A stretch of DNA of 22,574 nucleotides from Patescibacteria group bacterium. GTDB lineage: Bacteria; Patescibacteriota; Minisyncoccia; JAHIHE01. The notes beneath the pieces are model-generated. The model made no database searches and had not been told where the DNA came from. It saw only the letters and a program-made list of their open reading frames with translations. A program made the translations under genes and the position numbers. This document shows, piece after piece, positions 7,355-14,314 of this stretch; the stretch's first letter is position 1; each line of letters begins with the position of its first letter. The stretch is from contig JAHIHE010000073.1 of assembly GCA_018899995.1 (NCBI GenBank), forward strand, positions 1 to 22,574. The letters are read 5' to 3'.

Positions 7355-7963
7355 ATGTCTAATGAAACAAAAATGCAATTAGTTCCCATGGTCATAGACA
7401 AGGCGCCCTACGGCGAGAGGGCTTACGATATTTATTCGCGTCTTTTGAAAGACCGGATTATTTTTTTGGGACTGCCGATAGACGACATAGTGGCAAACAC
7501 TGTTATTGCGCAGCTGCTTTTTCTTGAAAGCCAGGATGATAAAAAAGACATACACCTTTACATAAACAGCCCGGGCGGAAACGTAAGCTCGGCTTTGGCG
7601 ATTTACGACACCATTCAATATCTGAAATCCGATGTTTCAACCATCTGCATAGGCTTAGCGGCGAGCGCGGCGGCTTTGCTTCTGGCGAGCGGAACCAAAG
7701 GGAAGCGGCTTTCTTTGCCCAATTCCGATATTTTAATTCATCAGGTTATGGGCGGGGCAAGCGGTCAGGCAGTGGATGTGGCTATCGCTTCAAAACATAT
7801 ACTTCTTCTCAAGGATCGCATTAACCGAATTTTTGCCAAACACACCGGCCAAAAAATTGAAAAAATTGAAAAAGACACTGACCGCGATTTCTTTATGACC
7901 GCCGAAGAAGCAAAGGCCTACGGAATCGTGGATAAGATTATCATTTCAAAAAAGAAGAAATAG
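7355..7963 (+). CDS. clpP: ATP-dependent Clp protease proteolytic subunit
   Basis: This 202-residue serine peptidase forms the double-heptamer barrel that degrades proteins fed by a Clp ATPase. The catalytic triad is readable: Ser104 in GLAASAAALL, His129 in LIHQVMGGASGQA, and Asp178 in DTDRDFFMTAEEA. The oxyanion segment SPGGNVSSA is at 72-80. The N-terminus (PMVIDK, ERAYDIYSRLLKDRIIFLG) is the usual processed region. It lies 28 nt after tig and ends just before a strong terminator, so tig and clpP probably share a transcript. No ATPase partner is in the window. There is no Shine-Dalgarno site. Confidence 0.97.
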   Translation: MSNETKMQLVPMVIDKAPYGERAYDIYSRLLKDRIIFLGLPIDDIVANTVIAQLLFLESQDDKKDIHLYINSPGGNVSSALAIYDTIQYLKSDVSTICIGLAASAAALLLASGTKGKRLSLPNSDILIHQVMGGASGQAVDVAIASKHILLLKDRINRIFAKHTGQKIEKIEKDTDRDFFMTAEEAKAYGIVDKIIISKKKK

Positions 7964-7990
7964 TTGGCTGGAATTCTTTATCTTATTTGT

Positions 7991-8031
7991 TACAAACAGC
8001 ATTCTTTTCCAAGAATGCTGTTTGTTTTTTT
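7991..8031 (+). terminator. Strong Rho-independent terminator after clpP
   Basis: A perfect 15-bp stem pairs ACAAACAGCATTCTT (7992-8006) with its complement (8011-8025) across the loop TTCC, followed by a run of T to 8031. It ends the clpP transcript. An ORF that can be read through this region is not credible. Confidence 0.93.
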
Positions 8032-8157
8032 GCGAGATAAAAAAATCTTTTGCAAGGGATTTTTTATGTCCAGAATCTATATCACTATGATACATGGATG
8101 TATCATAGTGATATTTAACTTATCAATAAAATATGCTTACGCCTGAAATATTTGATA
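8029..8157 (+). repeat. Purine-island hairpin repeat, copy 1
   Basis: There are three parts. First, a 24-base segment at 8044-8067 (AATCTTTTGCAAGGG then a T-run) is identical to 12524-12547. Second, a perfect 16-bp palindrome ATATCACTATGATACA, loop TGGA, lies at 8079-8114. Third, a hairpin with outer stem TATCAA/TTGATA lies at 8121-8157, with a GC-TTAC-GC tip. Copies 2 and 3 keep the palindrome and its loop exactly and the third hairpin in diverged form. This copy separates clpP from the purine genes. Confidence 0.85.
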
Positions 8158-8223
8158 TTCGACTCCGTGTACATTTTTTGCATTTGCTTGTGAGCTTTTA
8201 AACAAGTTGCAGGAGGATAACAA

Positions 8224-8256
8224 TTGCAGCTTAAAAATATAAAACAGGAGGTTTAA
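8224..8256 (+). CDS. Leader mini-ORF (10 aa) before the purN-like ORF
   Basis: AGGAGG (8211-8216) sits 7 nt before a TTG that opens the frame MQLKNIKQEV, then TAA. Its own codons contain a second AGGAGG (about 8246-8251) that serves the next ORF, and its stop is 2 nt before that ATG. The same layout occurs at purL, suggesting translational coupling. Whether the peptide itself matters is unknown. Confidence 0.5.
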   Translation: MQLKNIKQEV

Positions 8257-8258
8257 GA

Positions 8259-8465
8259 ATGGACAGACCAGGAAGAAAGTTAAAAATAGGAATTTTGGCT
8301 TCAACCAACATGACCGATGGACAAGCGTTAATTGATGCCATAGAAGAGAAAAAGTTGAATGCAAAAATTACTGTGGTAATCAGTGATAAAGAAAAGTCTG
8401 GAGCATTGAAACGAGCGGAAAAACATCATATACTGAAACAACTTAATAACAACTTAATCAACTGA
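8259..8465 (+). CDS. Truncated PurN-like protein (GAR formyltransferase N-terminus)
   Basis: The 68-aa product starts MDRPGRKLKIGILAS and continues QALIDAIEEKKLNAKITVVISDKEKSGALKRAEKHHI in pieces that match the first 55-60 residues of glycinamide ribonucleotide formyltransferase (about 190-210 aa in full). The phosphate-binding loop, normally SGNGSN or SGNGTN, reads STNMTD, so the key Gly-Asn-Gly is lost. The formyl-folate half and the catalytic Asn-His-Asp are absent, and no continuation is found in other frames. The last residues and stop lie inside a 46-bp palindrome. It has a strong ribosome site and leader ORF, so it may be expressed. A relic, or a repurposed small protein, are both possible; catalysis is very unlikely. 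Confidence 0.65.
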   Translation: MDRPGRKLKIGILASTNMTDGQALIDAIEEKKLNAKITVVISDKEKSGALKRAEKHHILKQLNNNLIN

Positions 8466-8500
8466 ATTTTTATGCTATAGCATAAAAATTCAGTTGATTA
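8455..8500. terminator. 46-bp perfect palindrome overlapping a stop codon
   Basis: Each half is 23 bases with no spacer and no mismatch; the centre is GCTATAGC at 8474-8481. It is followed by TACTTTTT, so it can act as a terminator for the purN-like ORF, whose TGA (8463-8465) lies in the left arm. The first-strand sequence around the centre reads TTTTTATGC then TATA. Confidence 0.8.
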
Positions 8501-8544
8501 TACTTTTTGATTCGTATAGATTCAAAGTTTCCATAAGATTAAAT

Positions 8545-8568
8545 AAAAAAAGGAGAGAAAATCTCTCC
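8545..8568 (-). terminator. Terminator of the purL-purQ operon
   Basis: On the minus strand GGAGAGA (8568-8562), loop TTT, TCTCTCC (8558-8552) is followed by a run of seven T. It lies 5 nt after the purQ stop. Confidence 0.88.
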
Positions 8569-8572
8569 AAAT

Positions 8573-9364
8573 TTATTTAAATTTGTTTTCTAAATAGATT
8601 CTAGCGTTTCGGAATATTATTATACCTCCTCCTTCCTTATTAGGAAGGTATTCATATCCGCCATTCTGTGCTTTAGCTTTTTCTCTGGTCCAGACGGGAT
8701 GGCTTGTTTTTCGGTTGTTGTCTTCAGGATGCGGCATTAATCCGAAAACTTGACCTGTGTTATCTGTTGTGCCCGCGATATCTCGTAACGAGCCACTACT
8801 GTTGGCCGGGAATTTTTCTTGCGCCAATAATCCATCTTTACTTGCGTATTTTACCACTACGAGGTTGTTTCTTTCGATTCTATCCAGCTCTTCCGGTAGC
8901 GCCCAGAATTTTCCTTCTCCGTTGCGCACCGGCAACCTTAGGAATTTAATTCCCTTTGTAAATACGCAAGGCGAATTTTTATTCACCTTAAGGTTTACCC
9001 ATCTGGTTTGGAAATTTCCACAGTCGTTATAGGTGAGGCTTCCCGGCAATAAGCCGAAATTTACCAGCACCTGGAAACCATTGCATATTCCCAAGATGAG
9101 TTTTCCCGCGGCAATGAACTCTTCGATATCCTCGCGCAGTTTTTCAAGTTTTAAGGCGAAGAATACCCCTGCACCAAGCTGGTCGCCACCGCTGAAACCT
9201 CCGGGTATTACAAGCAGATGGAATTCGGATAGCTTCCTTAAACCATTTAGCAGTTGATTTATGTGGATTTTTTCCACATTTTCAAAGCCGGCTACTTTGC
9301 AAGCATATGCTGTCTCATCTTGACAATTCAATCCATATCCGTAGAGAATCGCTGTTTTTATCAT
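8573..9364 (-). CDS. purQ: Phosphoribosylformylglycinamidine synthase, glutaminase subunit
   Basis: This 263-residue class I glutamine amidotransferase releases ammonia for conversion of FGAR to FGAM by PurL (step 4 of purine synthesis). The catalytic nucleophile sits in LILGICNGFQVL (Cys near residue 94), and the His-Glu pair is in GLMPHPEDNN near the C-terminus. The start MIKTAILYGYGLNCQDETAYA fits PurQ. It is a free-standing subunit, slightly longer than the B. subtilis type (about 227 aa). Its ATG overlaps the purL stop in an ATGA, so it is translationally coupled. A minus-strand terminator follows directly. Confidence 0.95.
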   Translation of the reverse strand: MIKTAILYGYGLNCQDETAYACKVAGFENVEKIHINQLLNGLRKLSEFHLLVIPGGFSGGDQLGAGVFFALKLEKLREDIEEFIAAGKLILGICNGFQVLVNFGLLPGSLTYNDCGNFQTRWVNLKVNKNSPCVFTKGIKFLRLPVRNGEGKFWALPEELDRIERNNLVVVKYASKDGLLAQEKFPANSSGSLRDIAGTTDNTGQVFGLMPHPEDNNRKTSHPVWTREKAKAQNGGYEYLPNKEGGGIIIFRNARIYLENKFK

Positions 9365-12300
9365 ACCAAATCACCAAACCTTTGCGTATACGCAATTGCA
9401 AGATTTTCTATGCTTTCTTTGATTATTTCTTTGCCTTCCAAGCCGACGACATTCAAGTTTTTTTCATCGGTTACCGTGCCGACAATTTCATAGATGCAAT
9501 TATTTTCTCGCAGGATTTTTTCCATCTCTTGGCGGCGGCAAGGATTGAAAGTGGCAATGAACCTTCCCCCTGTTTGGGAAAATAAAGCGCGGAAATTTGA
9601 TTTGACGCCATAAAGCGGCATTTGTCGCAAGTCAATCTTTGCTCCAATATCTCCGGCAATGGCCATTTTTGCCAAAGCTACAGCCAACCCTCCTTCAACA
9701 ACAGGATGGACCGCAGACAAAAGTTCTTTGTCTATAGCTTCGGAAACAGCTTTTACGTTTCGCATTGACTCCTCAATATCGGGTTTTGGAATGTTTAATC
9801 CCACATATCCGAGTTTTTGGTAGGCGATAGATCCGCCAAGCTCGTTTTTTGTCGAGCCGATAACGCAAATTAAGTCACCTACGATTTCAAATTGTGGCAT
9901 CAGGCATTTTGCGACATTGTCCACGGAAGCAATAGCGGTTCCCTGAATACAAGGCAATCCGGAAATGTTGTGTTTTTCGCCAAATTTACCTTTTACTTCA
10001 CCTCGAATATACATGCTGTCTTTTCCAGAAAGAAGGGGAATGAACCATTTTTTCTGAATTGTTTTTAGCGCTTTGAGCGATCTAATAAACTGCGCGGCTT
10101 TATATTCGGCGTCAGGATTATCCGGCCCCGGCCTTATATCCGGCCAGCAGTAGTTATCCAGTATGCCTATTCTTTCCGGTTTTCCATTTTTGAATCTTAC
10201 TCCTGAAGTAGCAGCCACTGACCTTAGTATTTTATCAAAAACATTTATGGTCATCCAGTAGGTATCAATGATGCTGTATCTTGGGTTTACGGCTTCGGTA
10301 ACGGTAATGCCTTCATCTCTTTCCAGAATTGGCCGAATTACTGATGCCGGACCTTCAACGTTTTCATTTTCTCCGATTATCTGCGGAATTACACTTTGGC
10401 CTTTGACTCTGGAATCGAACTGCCTCATTATCCATACCTTGCCGCATATGTTTTCGTCGTCAAGGATTTCTTTCAGTAAGGCGTTATAGTCGGTCGGCTC
10501 TGAAATTGCCGGCTCAAAAAGTCTTTGTTCCGGCGGTATCCATACTGCTTTGAACTTCCACTGTGGCGGGTCATCATGAAGAAGTTTCAAGGGCAAATAG
10601 GCAACTGTTTGTCCCAATGCCTTGATATGCACCGCGCCCGAATTCGTGTAAGTACCGATAACCGAAACATCCACACTGTGAAGTTCGGCAATTTCCATAA
10701 ATCGATCAATATTTTCAGGTGAAATTGCCGCGAGCATCCTTTCCTGCGATTCAGAAAGCAGTATTTGCCACCAATCCAATCCCTGATACTTAAGAAGAAC
10801 TTTATCCAAATGTATTTCTATACCATTGCTGAATCTTGCTGTTTCGGTAATTGAGGAAGACAATCCGCCTCCGCCCAAATCCCAGCTAAGGTTTATCAGG
10901 CCTGCGGCCGTAGCTTGTTCAAGAGCTTCGCTCAATTTTCTTTGAGTATACGAGTCTCCTTTTTGCACATGACCCATAGTAGTTTCTCCTGATAATGGTT
11001 TCGATGCTTCGGTTACGCCGTGGATTCCATCAATTCCGGTTCTGCCTCCGTAAATCACCACTAGGTCGCCCGGATTAGCCCATTTTTCTTCAATAGGTTT
11101 TCCTGCGACCATTCGTGGAGATATTCCAAAAGAACCGGCGAAAAGATGGCCTTTTCCCAAATAACTCTCGTCAAAGCAAGTGTTATGATAAATTGTCGGA
11201 AATCCATGCTTGTTTCCAGCATCTCTTACACCAGCAATGGCGCCATCGTGAATTTGGCGCGGATGAAATTCGGGGATAAGCACGCCGTCATAATTTCTTG
11301 AAGCGGTGCTAATTCCCCAAATTCCACCAATAACTTTTATGCCTCTTCCAAGTCCAAAAGGATCTCTGTCAACTCCCGCTTTTCCTGTGTAGGCGCCGCC
11401 ATAAGCATCCTTCCATGTAGGAGAATTATGTGTTTCCACTTTTATACCTACGATGTACTCGCCATTGGCATCCAAAAACATGGCGCCGGCATTATCTTTC
11501 AGTACGGAAACCACCCAAGGATTATCCCTGGCCAATATTTCCGTCGGTTCTTTAATGTAGCGCCTGAATGGATTGCTTATGGCGTATCTTTTGCCTGTTG
11601 CTGAATCTAGGTACTCATACCATGCGTTGATTGTTCTGTGCGAGCAATGATCGCTCCAAACTTGAGCCAGACATTCTATCTCCACATCGGTTATATCCTT
11701 GAGTCCGAGTTCTTTTCTGGCATTCCGGAATTCTTTGTTTTTGTAGAAATACTCTGCCAGAAAACGGAAATCCAAAACGCTTAATGCCCAGTTGTTTTGT
11801 ATGTTCAGGATAGTAAATTCTTTTTCGGGTATATCCAGATTTATGTATCCGAACTTTGGCTTCTTGTCGATTTTTACTTCCGCTGCTCTCGGCCCTATTC
11901 CTGTTTGGAAATTCCATTTTTCCCGCGGAATTATTTCCCATCTCTCAACATTAGGATTAGCAATAAGGCTTATGATTTTTTTCAAATCATCTTCCTTTAA
12001 TTTTCCTTCCAGATATAAAATTTGGGATACGTAGACATTTCCAATTTTTCTTCCAAGTATTTCTTCGATAGCTTCTTTAGCCACTTCTCCTTCAGTATCT
12101 TTTACTCCGAGCTTCAACCCCCACCAAACGGCAGTGCTGAAAGCGCCGATTAAGGATCTGTTTACCATTACAGCTTTTGTCGGTTTCTGAAAAATCTTTT
12201 CCAGAATCGTATTTGTTTCTTCGGCCGACATTTTTCCTTGTATCGTGTAGATCTTGGTTGTTCTGGAGTTTTTGATAGCCAGCCCGAGATAATCCTTAGC

Positions 12301-12387
12301 TTTTTTCACTATACTTTTCGCGAAAGCGTCGATTATTCCGGGAAGCGCCGTATTTTCTCCGGTTTCAATCACTAAGTTGTCTTTCAT
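9361..12387 (-). CDS. purL: Phosphoribosylformylglycinamidine synthase, PurS-PurL fusion
   Basis: This 1008-residue protein catalyses ATP-dependent FGAR to FGAM conversion with PurQ. Residues 1-175 contain two PurS-like halves (KIYTIQGKMSAEETNTIL and VYVSQILYLEGKLKEDDL). The synthetase core follows, with a linker motif VWSDHCSH (243-250) and KVETHNSPTWKDAYGGAYTG (316-335), then two AIR-synthase-like halves to the end. The size lies between small PurL (about 740 aa, separate PurS) and the E. coli single-chain enzyme (about 1295 aa with glutaminase), so here PurS is fused but the glutaminase is not. AGGAGG lies 6 nt before the ATG and is embedded in a leader mini-ORF. Codon choice looks less GCG/CGC-rich than in the flanking genes. 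Confidence 0.95.
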   Translation of the reverse strand: MKDNLVIETGENTALPGIIDAFAKSIVKKAKDYLGLAIKNSRTTKIYTIQGKMSAEETNTILEKIFQKPTKAVMVNRSLIGAFSTAVWWGLKLGVKDTEGEVAKEAIEEILGRKIGNVYVSQILYLEGKLKEDDLKKIISLIANPNVERWEIIPREKWNFQTGIGPRAAEVKIDKKPKFGYINLDIPEKEFTILNIQNNWALSVLDFRFLAEYFYKNKEFRNARKELGLKDITDVEIECLAQVWSDHCSHRTINAWYEYLDSATGKRYAISNPFRRYIKEPTEILARDNPWVVSVLKDNAGAMFLDANGEYIVGIKVETHNSPTWKDAYGGAYTGKAGVDRDPFGLGRGIKVIGGIWGISTASRNYDGVLIPEFHPRQIHDGAIAGVRDAGNKHGFPTIYHNTCFDESYLGKGHLFAGSFGISPRMVAGKPIEEKWANPGDLVVIYGGRTGIDGIHGVTEASKPLSGETTMGHVQKGDSYTQRKLSEALEQATAAGLINLSWDLGGGGLSSSITETARFSNGIEIHLDKVLLKYQGLDWWQILLSESQERMLAAISPENIDRFMEIAELHSVDVSVIGTYTNSGAVHIKALGQTVAYLPLKLLHDDPPQWKFKAVWIPPEQRLFEPAISEPTDYNALLKEILDDENICGKVWIMRQFDSRVKGQSVIPQIIGENENVEGPASVIRPILERDEGITVTEAVNPRYSIIDTYWMTINVFDKILRSVAATSGVRFKNGKPERIGILDNYCWPDIRPGPDNPDAEYKAAQFIRSLKALKTIQKKWFIPLLSGKDSMYIRGEVKGKFGEKHNISGLPCIQGTAIASVDNVAKCLMPQFEIVGDLICVIGSTKNELGGSIAYQKLGYVGLNIPKPDIEESMRNVKAVSEAIDKELLSAVHPVVEGGLAVALAKMAIAGDIGAKIDLRQMPLYGVKSNFRALFSQTGGRFIATFNPCRRQEMEKILRENNCIYEIVGTVTDEKNLNVVGLEGKEIIKESIENLAIAYTQRFGDLV

Positions 12388-12389
12388 TT

Positions 12390-12428
12390 CTACCTCCTGT
12401 GTGTATTCTGTTTTAAGTGTGCAGTCAT
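12390..12428 (-). CDS. Leader mini-ORF (12 aa) upstream of purL
   Basis: On the minus strand, AGGAGG sits 7 nt before an ATG that encodes MTAHLKQNTHRR and stops at TAG. The last two codons, AGG AGG, are the purL ribosome site, and the stop lies 2 nt before the purL ATG. This is the same design as the leader ORF before the purN-like gene. Coupled initiation at purL is the simplest reading. There is no obvious attenuator hairpin, and the peptide has no strong run of one amino acid. Confidence 0.55.
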   Translation of the reverse strand: MTAHLKQNTHRR

Positions 12429-12506
12429 TGGCTTTCCTCCTGCATTCTTAACAGTATAAGCAGTATAGACAAGTTTTTTAAAAAAAGCAAGTATCGACAG
12501 TTGTCT

Positions 12507-12770
12507 CTTGCGAGATTTTTGAAAATCTTTTGCAAGGGATTTTTTATAGTTTTATGCGGACATTTTTACTTGGACATTGAATGTTCAAGTAAATTTCTAT
12601 TTATAAGAATTTTTTAACTATTCAACATCACTATGATACATGGATGTATCATAGTGATCGAAGTAATTTAAGATTCATCAATAAAATAAGCTCCAGCTTA
12701 AATTATTGATAATTAAAATTGGAAGCTTGAGATAACTTAAAAATGAATTTCCAAGTTTGTACTCTTGTTT
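12507..12770 (+). repeat. Purine-island hairpin repeat, copy 2
   Basis: It contains the 24-base segment shared with copy 1 (12524-12547) and a separate hairpin TTTACTTGGACAT/ATGTTCAAGTAAA (12565-12593, one G-U). A 14-bp palindrome ATCACTATGATACA, loop TGGA, lies at 12627-12658. The second hairpin spans about 12677-12711 with tip AAGC-TCCA-GCTT. A third foldable part follows, AATTGGAA...TTTCCAAGTTT, to about 12757. It occupies most of the purL-purM divergent gap (12429-12868), which otherwise holds a TAAGGA/TCCTTA hairpin near 12823-12842 and no gene. Confidence 0.85.
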
Positions 12771-12868
12771 TTGCGCTCTTGCTTTTTAATGAAGATTATT
12801 GTAGCATTTAGAGTAAGGAGTAAGGAGAAATTGTTCCTTACAATATAGAATAAATGGAGGAATGTAAA

Positions 12869-14017
12869 TTGACCAAAATAGAAAAAGGCGAACATGCAAA
12901 AGCTGGAGTAGATTACCAAAAAATAGAACCATTTAAGCAAGCGATGATAAAAGTGGGAAAGAAAACATTAAATTTTCCCAACTCGCGAGGTGTTTTTATC
13001 AGCGAGGAAGTATTGCATGCGCACGGTGCTGTCTACGAATATCGCGGCCCTTGGACGCATAAGTGGTGTAAAACAACCGAAGGGCTTGGTAATAAGAATT
13101 GGATTGCAGAATGGATGCGCCACTTCGCTGGTACTGGCAGAAGTTATTATGACGGAATCGGTATTGATACTGCATTGATGGCCGTGAACGATTTGATTGC
13201 CCAAGGAGCAATGCCAGTTATTTATACGGATGAGGTCGCGGCTGGAGATAGTGATTGGTTTAAGGATAAAAAAAGAAGCGCGGATTTAGCAAGGGGATTT
13301 TATGCGGTGTGTAAAATGGTTGGAATGGCTTTACCCGCAGGTGAATCTCCCTCGCTTCGTTATTTGATTAAATCCGAACCGCCTGTACAAAGCGCGCCTT
13401 CCTTAAGCGGCTGCGTTACCGGAATTATTGCCCCGGCCAATAGATTGATCACCGGCCGCAAGCTAAGAATAGGCGACCATATATTAGCCGCAAAATCTTC
13501 GGGCCTGCATGCCAACGGAGTTTCGCTTGTAATTAAGCGCGCTCTTGTTCAGCCGGATAAATTTTTGACTAAACTGCCAAATAACAACAATACGCTTGGT
13601 GAAGAAGCTCTTATTCCTACGCGTTCCTATGTCGCACTGGTTGAAGCGATGCTGGAAAATGAAGTGGATATTCATGCTCTTTTGCCAGGTACTGGCAGCG
13701 GTTTAGCAAAAATCGCTTTTGATGAAAGAGGATATTCCTACCATATCAAGAGTTGGTTTGACGAAATTCCACCTCTTTTCCAGTTTATGCTGGACATCGG
13801 TGTATCATTGGAAGATTGCCTAACCACATTCAATATGGGAGGAGGCTATTATGTCTACTTCTCGCCCGAAGAGGTTGATTCCACCATTGAAATAGGAAGA
13901 AAAGCCGGCTATGAAATAATAGATGTCGGCGTAGTTGAAAAAGGAGATCGTAAAGTCGTTATCAACCCAGGTCTTTTCAATAAAGACGGCATAATTTTGC
14001 CACCACCCGGCGAGTAA
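12869..14017 (+). CDS. purM: AIR synthase (phosphoribosylformylglycinamidine cyclo-ligase)
   Basis: It converts FGAM to aminoimidazole ribotide with ATP (step 5), using the PurL-Q product. PurM-like landmarks: AGVDYQKIEPFK near the start, GIGIDTALMAVNDLIAQGAMPV (like IDLVAMCVNDL in classical PurM), AGESP in place of GGETA, GDHILAAKSSGLHANGVSLV (G-L-H-S/A-N-G motif), LLPGTGSG and NMGGGY. It is a divergent member, longer (about 382 aa) than the common 345. The start is chosen at TTG 12869 because GGAGG (12856-12860) is 8 nt before it. An in-frame ATG at 12854 would place that site inside the coding region and add five residues. It runs divergently from purL. Confidence 0.85.
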   Translation: MTKIEKGEHAKAGVDYQKIEPFKQAMIKVGKKTLNFPNSRGVFISEEVLHAHGAVYEYRGPWTHKWCKTTEGLGNKNWIAEWMRHFAGTGRSYYDGIGIDTALMAVNDLIAQGAMPVIYTDEVAAGDSDWFKDKKRSADLARGFYAVCKMVGMALPAGESPSLRYLIKSEPPVQSAPSLSGCVTGIIAPANRLITGRKLRIGDHILAAKSSGLHANGVSLVIKRALVQPDKFLTKLPNNNNTLGEEALIPTRSYVALVEAMLENEVDIHALLPGTGSGLAKIAFDERGYSYHIKSWFDEIPPLFQFMLDIGVSLEDCLTTFNMGGGYYVYFSPEEVDSTIEIGRKAGYEIIDVGVVEKGDRKVVINPGLFNKDGIILPPPGE

Positions 14018-14052
14018 TTAGCAAAAAGCAAAACATAAAACAAAAAATATAA

Positions 14053-14094
14053 AAGCATCTAATCCAATTTTTTTAGGATTGATGCTTCTTTTTT
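14053..14094 (+). terminator. Terminator after purM
   Basis: AAGCATC-T-AATCC pairs with GGATT-GATGCTT (12 bp with one bulged T) across a T-rich loop, followed by C and six T. Confidence 0.9.
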
Positions 14095-14103
14095 ATATAA
14101 ACA

Positions 14104-14146
14104 AAAAAATCCGCTCATAGTTTTTAAAACGAGCGGGATTTTTTTA
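14104..14146 (+). terminator. Second terminator-like hairpin
   Basis: ATCCGCTC (14109-14116) pairs with GAGCGGGAT (14131-14139, one bulged G), followed by seven T. It lies directly before repeat copy 3 and gives purM a tandem terminator. Confidence 0.75.
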
Positions 14147-14158
14147 TATCCGTACCCT

Positions 14159-14310
14159 ATATCACTATGATACATGGATGTATCATAGTGATATGAAGTA
14201 ATTAGTAATTAAAGATTTATCAATAAAATAAGCTGGAGCATAAAATATTGATATTTAAACTTGGAAACTTGGAATAACTTGAAAACAGATTTCTAAGTTT
14301 AAAACCTACC
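14159..14310 (+). repeat. Purine-island hairpin repeat, copy 3
   Basis: The 16-bp palindrome ATATCACTATGATACA with loop TGGA lies at 14159-14194 and is identical to copy 1. It is followed by GAAGTAATTAG-like sequence shared with copy 2. A second hairpin begins at 14218 (TATCAATAAAATA...ATTGATA, tip GC-TGGA-GC). A third pairs AAACTTGGAAA with TTTCTAAGTTT, ending near 14300. It lies between purM and the convergent gpmI, so it may also help end gpmI transcripts. Confidence 0.85.
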
Positions 14311-14314
14311 TGCC

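Noticed and set aside
7964..8146. 60-codon plus-strand frame directly after clpP
   Set aside because: It reads through the 15-bp terminator stem and the repeat palindrome, which cannot plausibly be coding.
8158..8258. Purine riboswitch or PurR-type operator before the purine genes
   Set aside because: I could not find the conserved purine riboswitch core or loop-loop sequences, nor a repeated operator, in the leaders of the purN-like ORF, purL or purM.
12417..12617. 66-codon plus-strand frame in the purL-purM gap
   Set aside because: It overlaps the purL leader region and repeat copy 2, with no ribosome site and AT-driven composition.
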